From: Coriaria nepalensis
Taxonomy: Eukaryota; Streptophyta; Magnoliopsida; Cucurbitales; Coriariaceae
Assembly (NCBI GenBank): GCA_027186245.1
Contig: CP114482.1
Coordinates: 17,379,209 to 17,443,208, forward strand
Length of the DNA: 64,000 nucleotides
Direction: 5' to 3'
The translations under genes and the position numbers were made by a program. This document shows, piece by piece, positions 39,360 to 54,399 of this stretch. Position 1 is the first letter of the stretch. Every line of letters starts with the position of its first letter. A model generated the notes under the pieces. The model ran no database searches and was not told where the DNA came from. It saw nothing but the letters and a program-made list of their open reading frames with translations.

Positions 39360-42300
39360 TCATTAAAAGTGATTTAGAATGATTTACTGACCAAAAGAGA
39401 CGCAATAATATGACTTTAAGGCTAAAAAAACGGATAGTTGCCTTCAATAGATCAATTGCAAGTTATGCATGAAAGTCGTGTCTTAAATGCAAAAATAGAA
39501 TTGGTTCGAAGTGCTTCCAAACAATTTAATGATATGAAAAGACTGAATGATATGCTTTTTAAGGCTAAAATAATGCATTGTTGTCTTCAATGAATTAATT
39601 GCGAGTTATGTAATAAAATCATGTTTGAAGGGCGAAAATAGAATTTGTTCGACTTAATTTAGAATGATTTAACGACTAGAAGAGACTCATTGACATGACT
39701 TTAAGGCTAAACAAATGCATTGTTGCCTTCAATAGATCAACTGTAAGTTATGCACGAAAGTCATGTTTAAAGGCCGAATTTCATTAAAAGTGATTTAGAA
39801 TGATTTACTGACCAAAAGAGACGCAATAATATGACTTTAAGGCTAAAAAAACGGATAGTTGCCTTCAATAGATCAATTGCAAGTTATGCATGAAAGTCGT
39901 GTCTTAAATGCAAAAATAGAATTGGTTCGAAGTGCTTCCAAACAATTTAATGATATGAAAAGACTGAATGATATGCTTTTTAAGGCTAAAATAATGCATT
40001 GTTGTCTTCAATGAATTAATTGCGAGTTATGTAATAAAATCATGTTTGAAGGGCGAAAATAGAATTCGTTCGATTTAATTTAGAATGATTTAACGACTAG
40101 AAGAGACTCATTGACATGACTTTAAGGCTAACCAAATGCATTTTTACCTTCAATAGATCAACTGCAAGTTATGCACGAAAGTCATGTTTAAAGGCCGAAT
40201 TTCATTCGAAGTAATTTAGAATGATTTACTGACGAAAAGAGTTGCAATAATATGACCTTAAGGCTAAAAAAATACATAGTTGCCTTCAATACATCAATTG
40301 CAAGTTATGTATGAAAGTCGTGTCTTAAATGCAAAAATAGAATTGGTTCAAAGTGCTTCCAAACAATTTAATGACATGAAAAGACTGAATGATTTGCTTT
40401 TTATGGCTAAAATAATGCATTGTTGTCTTCAATAGATTAATTGCAAGTTATGTAATAAAATCATGTTTGAAGGGCGAAAATAGAATTCGTTCGACTTAAT
40501 TTAGAATGATTTAACGACTAGAAGAGACTCATTGACATGACTTTAAGGCTAAACAAATGCAATGTTGCCTTCAATAAATCAACTGCAAGTTATGCACGAA
40601 AGTCATGTTTAAAGGACGAATTTCATTGAAAGTGTTTTAGAATGATTTACTGACCAAAAGAGACGCAATAATATGACTTTAAGGCTAAAAAAACGGATAG
40701 TTGCCTTCAATAGATCAATTGCAAGTTATGCATGAAAGTCGTGTCTTAAATGCAAAAATAGAATTGGTTCGAAGTGCTTCCAAACAATTTAATGATATGA
40801 AAAGACTGAATGATATGCTTTTTAAGGCTAAAATAATGCATTGTTGTCTTCAATGGATTAATTGCGAGTTATGTAATAAAATCATGTTTGAAGGGCGAAA
40901 ATAGAATTCGTTCGATTTAATTTAGAATGATTTAACGACTAGAAGAGACTCATTGACATGACTTTAAGGCTAACCAAATGCATTTTTACCTTCAATAGAT
41001 CAACTGCAAGTTATGCACGAAAGTCATGTTTAAAGGCCGAATTTCATTCGAAGTAATTTAGAATGATTTACTGACGAAAAGAGTTGCAATAATATGACTT
41101 TAAGGCTAAAAAAATACATAGTTGCCTTCAATACATCAATTGCAAGTTATGTATGAAAGTCGTGTCTTAAATGCAAAAATAGAATTGGTTCAAAGTGCTT
41201 CCAAACAATTTAATGACATGAAAAGACTGAATGATTTGCTTTTTATGGCTAAAATAATGCATTGTTGTCTTCAATAGATTAATTGCAAGTTATGTAATAA
41301 AACCATGTTTGAAGGGCGAAAATAGAATTCGTTCGACTTAATTTAGAATGATTTAACGACTAGAAGAGACTCATTGCATTACTTTAAGGCTAAACAAATG
41401 CATTGTTGCCTTCAATACATCAACTGCAAGTTATGCACGAAAGTCATGTTTAAACGCCGAATTTCATTTGAAGTGATTTAGAATGATTCACTGACTAAAA
41501 GAGACGCAATAATATGACTTTAAGGCTAAAAAAAAAGATAGTTGCCTTCAATAGATCAATTGAAAGTTATGCATGAAAGTCGTGTCTTAAATGCAAAAAT
41601 AGAATTGGTTCGAAGTGCTTCCAAACAATTTAATGATATGAAAAGACTGAATGATATGCTTTTTATGGCTAAAACAATGCATTGTTGTCTTCAATGGATT
41701 AATTGCGAGTTATGTAATAAAATCATGTTTGAAGGGCGAAAATAGAATTCGTTCGACTTAATTTAGAATGATTTAACGACTAGAAGAGACTCATTGACAT
41801 GACTTTAAGGCTAAACAAATGCATTGTTGCCTTCAATACATCAACTGCAAGTTATGCACGAAAGTCATGTTTAAACGCCGAATTTCATTTGAAGTGATTT
41901 AGAATGATTTACTGACCAAAAGAGACGCAATAATATGACTTTAAGGCTAAAAAAATGCATAGTTGCCTTCAATAGATCAATTGCAAGTTATGCATGAAAG
42001 TCGTGTCTTAAATGCAAAAATAGAATTGGTTCGAAGTGCTTCCAAACAATTTAACGATATGAAAAGACTGAATGATATGCATTTTATGGCTAAAACAATG
42101 CATTGTTGTCTTCAATAGCCTAATTGGAAATATGTAAGAAAATCATGTCTGAAGGGCGAAAATAGAATTCGTTCGACTTAATTTAGAATGATTTAACGAC
42201 TAGAAGAGACTCATTAAGATGACTTTAAGGCTAAACAAATGCATTGTTGCCTTCAATAGATCAACTCCAAGTTATGCACGAAAGTCATGTTTAAATGCCG

Positions 42301-45300
42301 AATTTCATTCGAAGTGATTTAGAATGACTTACTGACTAAAAGAGACGCAAAAATATGACTTTAAGGCTAAAAAAATGGATAGTTGCCTTCAATAGATCAA
42401 TTGCAAGTTGTGTATGAAAGTCGTGTCTCAAATGCACAAATAGAATTGGTTCGAAGTGCTTCCAAACAATTTAATGATATGAAAAGACTGAATGATATGC
42501 TTTTTATGGCTAAAACAATGCATTGTTGTCTTCAATGGATTAATTGCGAGTTATGTAATAAAATCATGTTTGAAGGGCGAAAATAGAATTCGTTCGACTT
42601 AATTTAGAATGATTTAACGACTAGAAGAGACTCATTGACATGACTTTAAGGCTAAACAAATGCATTGTTGCCTTCAATACATCAACTGCAAGTTATGCAC
42701 GAAAGTCATGTTTAAACGCCGAATTTCATTTGAAGTGATTTAGAATGATTTACTGACCAAAAGAGACGCAATAATATGACTTTAAGGCTAAAAAAATGCA
42801 TAGTTGCCTTCAATAGATCAATTGCAAGTTATGCATGAAAGTCGTGTCTTAAATGCAAAAATAGAATTGGTTCGAAGTGCTTCCAAACAATTTAACGATA
42901 TGAAAAGACTGAATGATATGCATTTTATGGCTAAAACAATGCATTGTTGTCTTCAATAGCCTAATTGGAAATATGTAAGAAAATCATGTCTGAAGGGCGA
43001 AAATAGAATTCGTTCGACTTAATTTAGAATGATTTAACGACTAGAAGAGACTCATTAAGATGACTTTAAGGCTAAACAAATGCATTGTTGCCTTCAATAG
43101 ATCAACTCCAAGTTATGCACGAAAGTCATGTTTAAATGCCGAATTTCATTCGAAGTGATTTAGAATGACTTACTGACTAAAAGAGACGCAAAAATATGAC
43201 TTTAAGGCTAAAAAAATGGATAGTTGCCTTCAATAGATCAATTGCAAGTTGTGTATGAAAGTCGTGTCTCAAATGCACAAATAGAATTGGTTCGAAGTGC
43301 TTCCAAACAATTTAATGATATGAAAAGACTGAATGATATGCTTTTTATGGCTAAAACAATGCATTGTTGTCTTCAATGGATTAATTGCGAGTTATGTAAT
43401 AAAATCATGTTTGAAGGGCGAAAATAGAATTCGTTCGACTTAATTTAGAATGATTTAACGACTAGAAGAGACTCATTGACATGACTTTAAGGCTAAACAA
43501 AGGCATTGTTGCCTTCAATACATCAACTGCAAGTTATGCACGAAAGTCATGTTTAAAGGCCGAATTTTATTTGAAGTGATTTAGAATGATTTACTGACTA
43601 AAAGAGACACAAAAGTATGACTTTAAGGCTAAAAAAATGGATAGTTGCCTTCAATAGATCAATTGCAAGTTGTGTATGAAAGTCGTGTCTCAAATGCACA
43701 AATAGAATTGGTTCGAAGTGCTTCCAAACAATTTAACGATATGAAAAGACTGAATGATATGCATTTTATGGCTAAAACAATGCATTGTTGTCTTCAATAG
43801 CCTAATTGCAAATATGTAAGAAAATCATGTCTGAAGGGCGAAAATAGAATTCGTTCGACTTAATTTAGAATGATTTAACGACTAGAAGAGACTCATTAAG
43901 ATGACTTTAAGGCTAAACAAATGCATTGGTGCCTTCAATAGATCAACTCCAAGTTATGCACGAAAGTCATGTTTAAATGCCGAATTTCATTCGAAGTAAT
44001 TTAGAATGATTTACTGACTAAAAGAGTTGCAATAATATGACTTTAAAGCTAAAAAAATACATAGTTGCCTTCAATAGATCAATTGCAAGTTATGTATGAA
44101 AGTCGTGTCTTAAATGCAAAAATAGAATTGGTTCAAAGTGCTTCCAAACAATTTAATGACATGAAAAGACTGAATGATTTGCTTTTTATGGCTAAAATAA
44201 TGCATTGTTGTCTTCAGTAGATTAATTGCAAGTTATGTAATTAAATCATGTTTGAAGGGCGAAAATAGAATTCGTTCGACTTAATTTAGAATAATTTAAC
44301 GACTAGAAGAGACTCATTGCATTACTTTAAGGCTAAACAAATGCATTGTTGCCTTCAATACATCAACTGCAAGTTATGCACGAAAGTCATGTTTAAACGC
44401 CGAATTTCATTGAAAGTGATTTAGAATCATTTACTGACCAAAAGAGACGCAATAATATGACTTTAAGGCTAAAAAAATGGATAGTTGCCTTCAGTAGATC
44501 AATTGCAAGTTATGTATGAAAGTCGTGTCTTAAATGCAAAAATAGAATTGGTTCAAAGTGCTTCCAAACAATTTAATGATATGAAAACACTGAATAATAT
44601 GCTTTTTATGGCTAAAACAATGCATTGTTGTCTTCAATGGATTAATTGCGAGTTATGTAATAAAATCATGTTTGAAGGGCGAAAATAGAATTCGTTCGAC
44701 TTAATTTAGAGTGATTTAACGACTAGAAGAGACTCATTGACATGACTTCAAGGCTAAACAAATGCATTGTTGCCTTCAATAGATCAACTCCAAGTTATGC
44801 ACGAAAGTCATGTTTAGAGACCGAATTTCATTCGAAGTGATTTAGAATGATTTACTGACTAAAAGAGTTGCAATAATATGACTTTAAGGCTAAAAAAATG
44901 GATAGTTGCCTTCAATAGATCAATTGCAAGTTATGTATGAAAGTCGTGTCTTAAATGCAAAAGTAGAATTGGTTCAAAGTGCTTCCAAACAATTTAATGA
45001 CATGAAAAGACTGAATGATATGCTTTTTATGGCTAAAATAGTGCATTGTTGTCTTCAATAGATTAATTGCAAGTTATTTAATAAAATCATGTTTGAAGGG
45101 CGAAAATAGAATTCGTTCGACTTAATTTAGAATGACTTAACGACTAGAAGAGACTCATTGACATGACTTTAAGGCTAAACAAATGCATTGTTGCCTTCAA
45201 TACATCAACTGCAAATTATGCACGAAAGTCATATTTAAACGCCAAATTTCATTTGAAGTGATTTAGAATGATTTACTGACCAAAAGAGACGCAATAATAT

Positions 45301-47650
45301 GACTTTAAGGCTAAAAAAATGGATAGTTGCCTTTAATAGATCAATTGCAAGTTATGCATGAAAGTCGTGTCTTAAATGCAAAAATAGAATTGGTTCGAAG
45401 TGTTTCCAAACAATTTAATGATATGAAAAGACTGAATGATATGCTTTTTAAGGCTAAAATAATGCATTGTTGTCTTCAATGGATTAATTGCGAGTTATGT
45501 AATAAAATCATGTTTGAAGGGCGAAAATAGAATTCGTTCGACTTAATTTAGAATGATTTAACGACTAGAAGAGACTCATTGACATGACTTTAAGGCTAAA
45601 CAAATGCATTGTTGCCTTCAATACATCAACTGCAAATTATGCACGAAAGTCATGTTTAAACGCCAAATTTCATTTGAAGTGATTTAGAATGATTTACTGA
45701 CCAAAAGTGACGCAATAATATGACTTTAAGGCTAAAAAAATGGATAGTTGCCTTCAATAGATCAATTGCAAGTTATGCATGAAAGTCGTGTCTTAAATGC
45801 AAAAATAGAATTGGTTCGAAGTGCTTGCAAACAATTTAATGATATGAAAAGACTGAATGATATGCATTTTATGGCTAAAACAATGCATTGTTGTCTTCAA
45901 TAGCCTAATTGCAAGTATGTAAGAAAATGATGTTTGAAGGGCGAAAATAGAATTCGTTCGACTTAATTTAGAATGATTTAACGACTAGAAGAGACTCATT
46001 AACATGACTTTAAGGCTAAACAAATGCATTGTTGCCTTCAATACATCAACTGCAAATTATGCACGAAAGTCATGTTTAAACGCCAAATTTCATTTGAAGT
46101 GATTTAGAATGATTTACTGACCAAAAGAGACGCAATAATATAACTTTAAGGCTAAAAAAATGGATAGTTGCCTTTAATAGATCAATTGCAAGTTATGCAT
46201 GAAAGTCGTGTCTTAAATGCAAAAATAGAATTGGTTCGAAGTGTTTCCAAACAATTTAATGATATGAAAAGACTGAATGATATGCTTTTTAAGGCTAAAA
46301 TAATGCATTGTTGTCTTCAATGGATTAATTGCGAGTTATGTAATAAAATCATGTTTGAAGGGCGAAAATAGAATTCGTTCGACTTAATTTAGAATGATTT
46401 ACCGACTAGAAGAGACTCATTGACATGACTTTAAGGCTAAACAAATGCATTGTTGCCTTCAATACATCAACTGCAAATTATGCACGAAAGTCATGTTTAA
46501 ACGCCAAATTTCATTTGAAGTGATTTAGAATGATTTACTGACCAAAAGAGACGCAATAATATGACTTTAAGGCTAAAAAAATGGATAGTTGCCTTCAATA
46601 GATCAATTGCAAGTTATGCATGAAAGTCGTGTCTTAAATGCAAAAATAGAATTGGTTCGAAGTGCTTGCAAACAATTTAATGATATGAAAAGACTGAATG
46701 ATATGCATTTTATGGCTAAAACAATGCATTGTTGTCTTCAATAGCCTAATTGCAAGTATGTAAGAAAATGATGTTTGAAGGGCGAAAATAGAATTCGTTC
46801 GACTTAATTTAGAATGATTTAACGACTAGAAGAGACTCATTAACATGACTTTAAGGCTAAACAAATGCATTGTTGCCTTCAATAGATCAACTCCAAGTTA
46901 TGCACGAAAGTCGTGTTTAAATGCCGAATTTCATTCGAAGTGATTTAGAATGATTTACTGACTAAAAGAGACGCAAAAATATGACTTTAAGGCTAAAAAA
47001 ATGGATAGTTGCCTTCAATAGATCAATTGCAAGTTGTGTATGAAAGTCGTGTCTCAAATGCACAAATAGAATTGGTTCGAAGTGCTTCCAAACAATTTAA
47101 TCATATGAAAAGACTGAATGATATGCTTTTTATGGCTAAAACAATGCATTGTTGTCTTCAATTTATTAATTGCGAGTTATGTAATAAAATCATGTTTGAA
47201 GGGCGAAAATAGAATTCGTTCGATTTAATTTAGAATGATTTAACGACTAGAAGAGACGCATTGACATGACTTTAAGGCTAAACAAATGCATTGTTGCCTT
47301 CAATAGATCAACTGCAAGTTATGCACGAAAGTCATGTTTAAAGGCCGAATTTCATTGAAAGTGATTTAGAATGATTTACTGACCAAAAGAGACGCAATAA
47401 TATGACTTTAAGGCTAAAAAAATGGATAGTTGCCTTCAATAGATCAATTGCAAGTTATGCATGAAAGTCGTGTCTTAAATGCAAAAAATAGAATTGGTTT
47501 GAAGTGCTTCCAAACAATTTAATGACATGAAAAGACTGAATGATATGCTTTTTATGGCTAAAACAATGCATTGTTGTCTTCAATGGATTAATTGCGAGTT
47601 ATGTAATAAAATCATGTTTGAAGGGCGAAAATAGAATTCGTTCGACTTAA
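39360..47650. repeat. Zone IV: ~841-bp dimeric HOR with TGG-type C
   Basis: Two-unit HOR. Alternate C subunits read CAATGGATTAATTGCGAG with ATGTAATAAAATC instead of CAATAGATTAATTGCAAG with ATGTAAGAAAATC. The first two (near 39.6 and 40.0 kb) read CAATGAATTAATTGCGAG. The spacing of the altered type is 841-842 bp at 40.85, 41.69, 42.53 and 43.37 kb and again at 44.64, 45.48, 46.32 and 47.16 kb, with a 1261-bp step between 43.4 and 44.6 kb. The partner unit varies between AATACATAGTTGCC with TTCAAAGTGC and ATGCATTTTATGG with TAGCCTAATTG. Confidence 0.82.
41745..43430. repeat. Two near-identical 841-bp dimers
   Basis: Consecutive 841-bp blocks share rare variants at the same offset: TAGCCTAATTGGAAATATG (near 42.12 and 42.96 kb), ATCATGTCTGAAGG, TCATTAAGATGAC, AATGACTTACTGAC, and TTGTGTATGAAAGTC with CTCAAATGCAC. 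It is a recent dimer duplication within zone IV. Confidence 0.8.
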
Positions 47651-50600
47651 TTTAGAATGATTTAACGACTACAAGAGACTCATTGACATGACTTTAAGGC
47701 TAAACAAATGCATTGTTGCCTTCAATAGATCAACTCCAAGTTATGCACGAAAGTCATGTTTAAAGGCCGAATTTCATTCGAAGTGATTTAGAATGATTTA
47801 CTGACTAAAAGAGACGCAATAATATGACTTTAAGGCTAAAAAAATGCATAGTTGCCTTCAATAGATCAATTGCAAGTTATGTATGAAAGTCGTGTCTTAA
47901 ATGCAAAAATAGAATTGGTTCGAAGTGCTTCCAAACAATATAATGACATGAAAAGACTGAATGATATGCTTTTTATGGCTAAAATAGTGCATTGTTGTCT
48001 TCAATAGATTAATTGCAAGTTATGTAATAAAATCCTGTTTGAAGGGCGAAAATAGAATTCGTTCGACTTAATTTACAATGATTTAACGACTAGAAGAGAC
48101 TCATTGACATGACTTTAAGGCTAAACAAATGCATTGTTGCCTTCAATACATCAACTGCTAGTTATGCACGAAAGTCATGTTTAAAGGCCGAATTTCATTG
48201 AAAGTGATGTAGAATGATTTACTGACCAAAAGAGACGCAATAATATGACTTTAACGCTAAAAAAATGGATAGTTGCCTTCAATAGATCAATTGCAAGTTA
48301 TGCATGAAAGTCGTGTCTTAAATGCAAAAATAGAATTGGTTCGTAGTGCTTCCAAACAATTTAATGATATGAAAAGACTGAATGATATGCTTTTTAAGGC
48401 TAAAATAATGCATTGTTGTCTTCAATAGATTAATTGCAAGTTATGTAAGAAAATCATGTTTGAAGGGCGAAAATAGAATTCGTTCGACTTAATTTAGAAT
48501 GATTTAACGACTAGAAGAGACTCATTGACATGACTTTAAGGCTAAACAAATGCATTGTTGCCTTCAATAGATCAACTCCAAGTTATGGATGAAAGTCATG
48601 TTTAAAGACCGAATTTCATTCGAAGTGATTTAGAATGATTTACTGACTAAAAGAGACGCAATAATACGACTTTAAGGCTAAAAAAATGGATAGTTGCCTT
48701 CAATAGATCAATTGCAAGTTATGCATGAAAGTCGTGTCTTAAATGCAAAAATAGAATTGGTTCTAAGTGCTTCCAAACAATTTAATGACATGAAAAGACT
48801 AAATGATATGCTTTTTATAGCTAAAACAATGCATTGTTGTCTTCAATAGCCTAATTGCAAGTTATGTAAGAAAATCATGTTTGAAGGGCGAAAATAGAGT
48901 TCGTTCGACTTAATTTAGAATGATTTAACGACTAGAAGAGACTCATTGACATGACTTTAAGGCTAAACAAATGCATTGTTGCCTTCAATACATCAACTGC
49001 AAGTTATGCACGAAAGTCATGTTTAAAGGCCGAATTTCATTTGAAGTGATTTAGAATGATTTACTGACTAAAAGAGACGCAAAAATATAACTTTAAGGCT
49101 AAAAAAAATGGATAGTTGCCTTCAATAGATCAATTGCAAGTTGTGTATGAAAGTCATGTCTCAAATGCACAAATAGAATCGGTTCGAAGTGCTTCCAAAC
49201 AATTTAATGATATGAAAAGACTGAATGATATGCTTTTTATGGCTAAAACAATGCATTGTTGTCTTCAATGGATTAATTGCGAGTTATGTAATAAAATCAT
49301 GTTTGAAGGGCGAAAATAGAATTCGTTCGACTTAATTTAGAATGATTTAACGACTAGAAGAGACTCATTGACATGACTTTAAGGCTAAACAAATGCATTG
49401 TTGCCTTCAATAGATCAACTCCAAGTTATGCACGAAAGTCATGTTTAAAGGCCGAATTTCATTCGAAGAGATTTAGAATGATTTACTGACTAAAAGAGAC
49501 GCAATAATATGACTTTAAGGCTAAAAAAATGCATAGTTGCCTTCAATAGATCAATTGCAAGTTATGGATGAAAGTCGTGTCTTAAATGCAAAAATAGAAT
49601 TGGTTCGAAGTGCTTCCAAAAAATTTAATGATATGAAAAGACTGAATGATATGCATTTTATGGCTAAAACAATGCATTGTTGTCTTCAATAGCCTAATTG
49701 CAAGTATGTAACAAAATCATGTTTGAAGGGCGAAAATAGAATTCGTTCGACTTAATTTAGAATGATTTAACGACTAGAAGATACTCATTAACATGACTTT
49801 AAGGCTAAACAAATGCATTGTTGCCTTCGATAGATCAACTCCAAGTTACGGACGAAAGTCATGTTTAAAGACCGAATTTCATTCGAAGTGATTTAGAATG
49901 ATTTACTGACTAAAAGAGACGCAATAATATGACTTTAAGGCTAAAAAAATGGATAGTTGCCTTCAATAGATCAATTGCAAGTTATGCATGAAAGTCGTGT
50001 CTTAAATGCAAAAATAGAATTTGTTCGAAGTGCTTCCAAACAATTTAATGACATGAAAAGACTAAATGATATGCTTTTTATAGCTAAAACAATGCATTGT
50101 TGTCTTCAATAGCCTAATTGCAAGTTATGTAAGAAAATCATGTTTGAAGGGCGAAAATAGAATTCGTTCGACTTAATTTAGAATCATTTAACGACTAGAA
50201 GAGACTCATTGACATGACTTTAAGGCTAAACAAATGCATTGTTGCCTTCAATACATCAACTGCAAGTTATGCACGAAAGTCATGTTTAAACGCCGAATTT
50301 CATTTGAAGTGATTTAGAATGATTTACTGACTAAAAGAGACGCAAAAATATAACTTTAAGGCTAAAAAAAATGGATAGTTTCCTTCAATAGATCAATTGC
50401 AAGTTATGCATGAAAGTCGTGTCTTAAATGCAAAAATAGAATTGGTTCGAAGTGCTTCCAAACAATTTAATGATATGAAAAGACTGAATGATATGCTTTT
50501 TATGGCTAAAACAATGCATTGTTGTCTTCAATGGATTAATTGCGAGTTATGTAATAAAATCATGTTTGAAGGGCGAAAATAGAATTCGTTCGACTTAATT

Positions 50601-53600
50601 TAGAATGATTTAACGACTAGAAGAGACTCATTGACATGACTTTAAGGCTAAACAAATGCATTGTTGCCTTCAATACATCAACTGCAAGTTATGCACGAAA
50701 TTCATGTTTAAACACCGAATTTCATTTGAAGTGATTTAGAATGATTTACTGACTAAAATAGACGCAAAAGTATGACTTTAAGGCTAAAAAAATGGATAGT
50801 TGCCTTCAATAGATCAATTGCAAGTTATGCATGAAAGTCGTGTCTTAAATGCAAAAATAGAGTTGGTTCGAAGTGCTTCCAAACAATTTAATGACATGAA
50901 AAGACTGAATGATATGCTTTTTATGGCTAAAACAATGCATTGTTGTCTTCAATAGCCTAATTGCAAGTTATGTAAGAAAATCATGTTTGAAGGGCGAAAA
51001 TAGAATTCGTTCGACTTAATTTAGAATGATTTAACGACTAGAAGAGACTCATTGACATGACTTTAAGGCTAAACAAATGCATTGTTGCCTTCAATACATC
51101 AACTGCAAGCTATGCACGAAAGTCCTGTTTAAAGGCCGAATTTCATTTGAAGGGATTTAGAATGATTTACTGACTAAAATAGACGCAAAAATATGACTTT
51201 AAGGCTAAAAAAATGCATAGTTGCCTTCAATAGATCAATTGCAAGTTATGGATGAAAGTCGTGTCTTAAATGCAAAAATAGAATTGGTTCGAAGTGCTTC
51301 CAAACAATTTAATGACATGAAAAGACTGAATGATACGCTTTTTATGGCTAAAACAATGCACTGTTGTCTTCAATAGCCTAATTGCAAGTTATGTAAGAAA
51401 ATCATGTTTGAAGGGCGAAAATAGAATTCGTTCGACTTAATTTAGAATGATTTAACGACTAGAAGAGACTCATTAAGATGACTTTAAGGCTAAACAAATG
51501 CATTGTTGCCTTCAATAGATCAACCCCAAGTTATGCACGAAAGTCATGTTTAAAGGCCGAATTTCATTCCAAGTGATTTAGAATGATTTACTGACTAAAA
51601 AAGACGCAATAATATGACTTTAAGGCTAAAAAAATGCATAGTTGCCTTCAATAGATCAATTGCAAGTTATGGATGAAAGTCGTGTCTTAAATGCAAAAAT
51701 AGAATTGGTTCGAAGTGCTTCCAAAAAATTTAATGACATGAAAAGACTGAATGATACGCTTTTTATGGCTAAAACAATGCATTGTTGTCTTCAATAGCCT
51801 AATTGCAAGTTATGTAAGAAAATCATGTTTGAAGGGCGAAAATAGAATTCGTTCGACTTAATTTAGAATGATTTAACGACTAGAAGAGACTCATTGACAT
51901 GACTTTAAGGCTAAACAAATGCATTGTTGCCTTCAATACATCAACTGCAAGTTATGCACGAAAGTCATGTTTAAACACCGAATTTCATTTGAAGTTATTT
52001 AGAATGATTTACTGACTAAAATAGACGCAAAAATATGACTTTATGGCTAAAAAAATGGATAGTTGCCTTCAATAGATCAATTGCAAGTTACGTATGAAAG
52101 TCGTGTCTCAAATGCACAAATAGAATTGGTTCGAAGTGCTTCCAAACAATTTAATGACATGAAAAGACTGAATGATATGCTTTTTATGGCTAAAACAATG
52201 CATTGTTGTCTTCAATAGCCTAATTGCAAGTTATGTAAGAAAATCATGTTTGAAGGGCGAAAATCGAATTCGTTCGACTTAATTTAGAATGATTTAACGA
52301 CTAGAAGAGACTCATTGACATGACTTTAAGGCTAAACAAATGCATTGTTGCCTTCAATACATCAACTGCAAGTTATGCACGAAAGTCATGTTTAAACACC
52401 GAATTTCATTTGAAGTTATTTAGAATGATTTACTGACTAAAATAGACGCAAAAATATGACTTTAAGGCTAAAAAAATGGATAGTTGCCTTCAATAGATCA
52501 ATTGCAAGTTATGTATGAAAGTCGTGTCTCAAATGCACAAATAGAATTTTTTTGTAGTGCTTCCAAACAATTTAATGATATGAAAAGACTGAATGATATG
52601 CTTTTCATAGTTAAAACAATGCATTGTTGTCTTCAATGGATTAATTGCGAGTTATGTAATAAAATCATGTTTGAAGGGCGAAAATAGAATTTGTTCGACT
52701 TAATTTAGAATGATTTAACGACTAGAAGAGACTCATTGACATGACTTTAAGGCTAAACAAATGCATTGTTGCCTTCAATAGATCAACTCCAAGTTATGCA
52801 CGAAAGTCATGTTTAAAGGCCGAATTTCATTCGAAGTGATTTAGAATGATTTACTGACTAAAAGAGACGCAATAATATGACTTTAAGGCTAAAAAAATGG
52901 ATAGTTGACTTCAATAGATCAATTGCAAGTTATGCATGAAAGTCGTGTCTTAAATGCAAAAATAGAATTTGTTCGAAGTGCTTCCAAACAATTTCATGAC
53001 ATGAAAGGACTGAATGATATGCTTTTTATGGCTAAAACAATGCATTGTTGTCTTCAATAGCCTAATTGCAAGTTATGTAAGAAAATCATGTTTGAAGGGC
53101 GAAAATAGAATTTGTTCGACTTAATTTAGAATGATTTAACGACTAGAAGAGACTCATTGACATGAGTTTAAGGCTAAACAAATGCATTGTTGCCTTCAAT
53201 ACATCAACTGCAAGTTATGCACGAAAGTCATGTTTAAAGGCCGAATTTCATTCCAAGTGATTTAGAATGATTTACTGACTAAAAGAGACGCAATAATATG
53301 ACTTTAAGGCTAAAAAAATGGATAGTTGACTTCAATAGATCAATTGCAAGTTATGCATGAAAGTCGTGTCTTAAATGCAAAAAGAGAATTGGTTCGAAGT
53401 GCTTCCAAACAATTTAATGACATGAAAACACTGAATGATATGCTTTTTATGGCTAAAACAATGCATTGTTGTCTTCAATAGCCTAATTGCAAGTTATGTA
53501 AGAAAATCATGTTTGAAGGGCGAAAATAGAATTCGTTCGACTTAATTTAGAATGATTTAACGACTAGAAGAGACTCATTGACATGACTTTAAGGCTAAAC

Positions 53601-54399
53601 AAATGCATTGTTGCGTTCAATAGATCAACTGCAAGTTATGCACGAAAGTCATGTTTAAAGGCCGAATTTCATTCCAAGTGATTTAGAATGATTTACTGAC
53701 TAAAAGAGACGCAATAATATGACTTTAAGGCTAAAAAAATGGATAGTTGCCTTCAATAGATCAATTGCAAGTTATGGATGAAAGTCGTGTCTTAAATGCA
53801 AAAATAGAATTGGTTCGAAGTGCTTCCAAACAATTTAATGACATGAAAAGACTGAATGATACGCTTTTTATGGCTAAAACAATGCACTGTTGTCTTCAAT
53901 AGCCTAATTGCAAGTTATGTAAGAAAATCATGTTTGAAGGGCGAAAATAGAATTCGTTCGACTTAATTTAGAATGATTTAACGACTAGAAGAGACTCATT
54001 AAGATGACTTTAAGGCTAAACAAATGCATTGTTGCCTTCAATACATCAACTGCAAGTTATGCACGAAAGTCATGTTTAAAGGCCGAATTTCATTTGAAGT
54101 GATTTAGAATGATTTACTGACTAAAAGAGACACAATAATATGACTTTAAGGCTAAAAAAATGGATAGTTGACTTCAATAGATCAATTGCAAGTTATGCAT
54201 GAAAGTCGTGTCTTAAATGCAAAAATAGAATTGGTTCGAAGTGCTTCCAAACAATTTAATGACATGAAAGGACTGAATGATATGCTTTTTATGGCTAAAA
54301 CAATGCATTGTTGTCTTCAATAGCCTAATTGCAAGTTATGTAAGAAAATCATGTTTGAAGGGCGAAAATAGAATTCGTTCGACTTAATTTAGAATGATT

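Larger units (their letters stand above)
28069..39360. repeat. Zone III: heterogeneous units
   Basis: About 27 units with many private variants and no uniform HOR. Recurring local types include GTATGAAAGTTGTGTC with TGAGAAGA, GAATGGCGAAAATAG paired with GAGAATCATTGACCTGAC (near 32.9, 33.3, 36.5, 38.1 and 38.5 kb), and ATTCGATGTGATTTAG with CTAACTAAAAGACACG as a one-unit duplication at 30.5 and 30.9 kb. The first units (28.1-29.8 kb) still resemble zone II 3-mer units. Three units lack one subunit. No gene or foreign insertion is seen. Confidence 0.8.
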
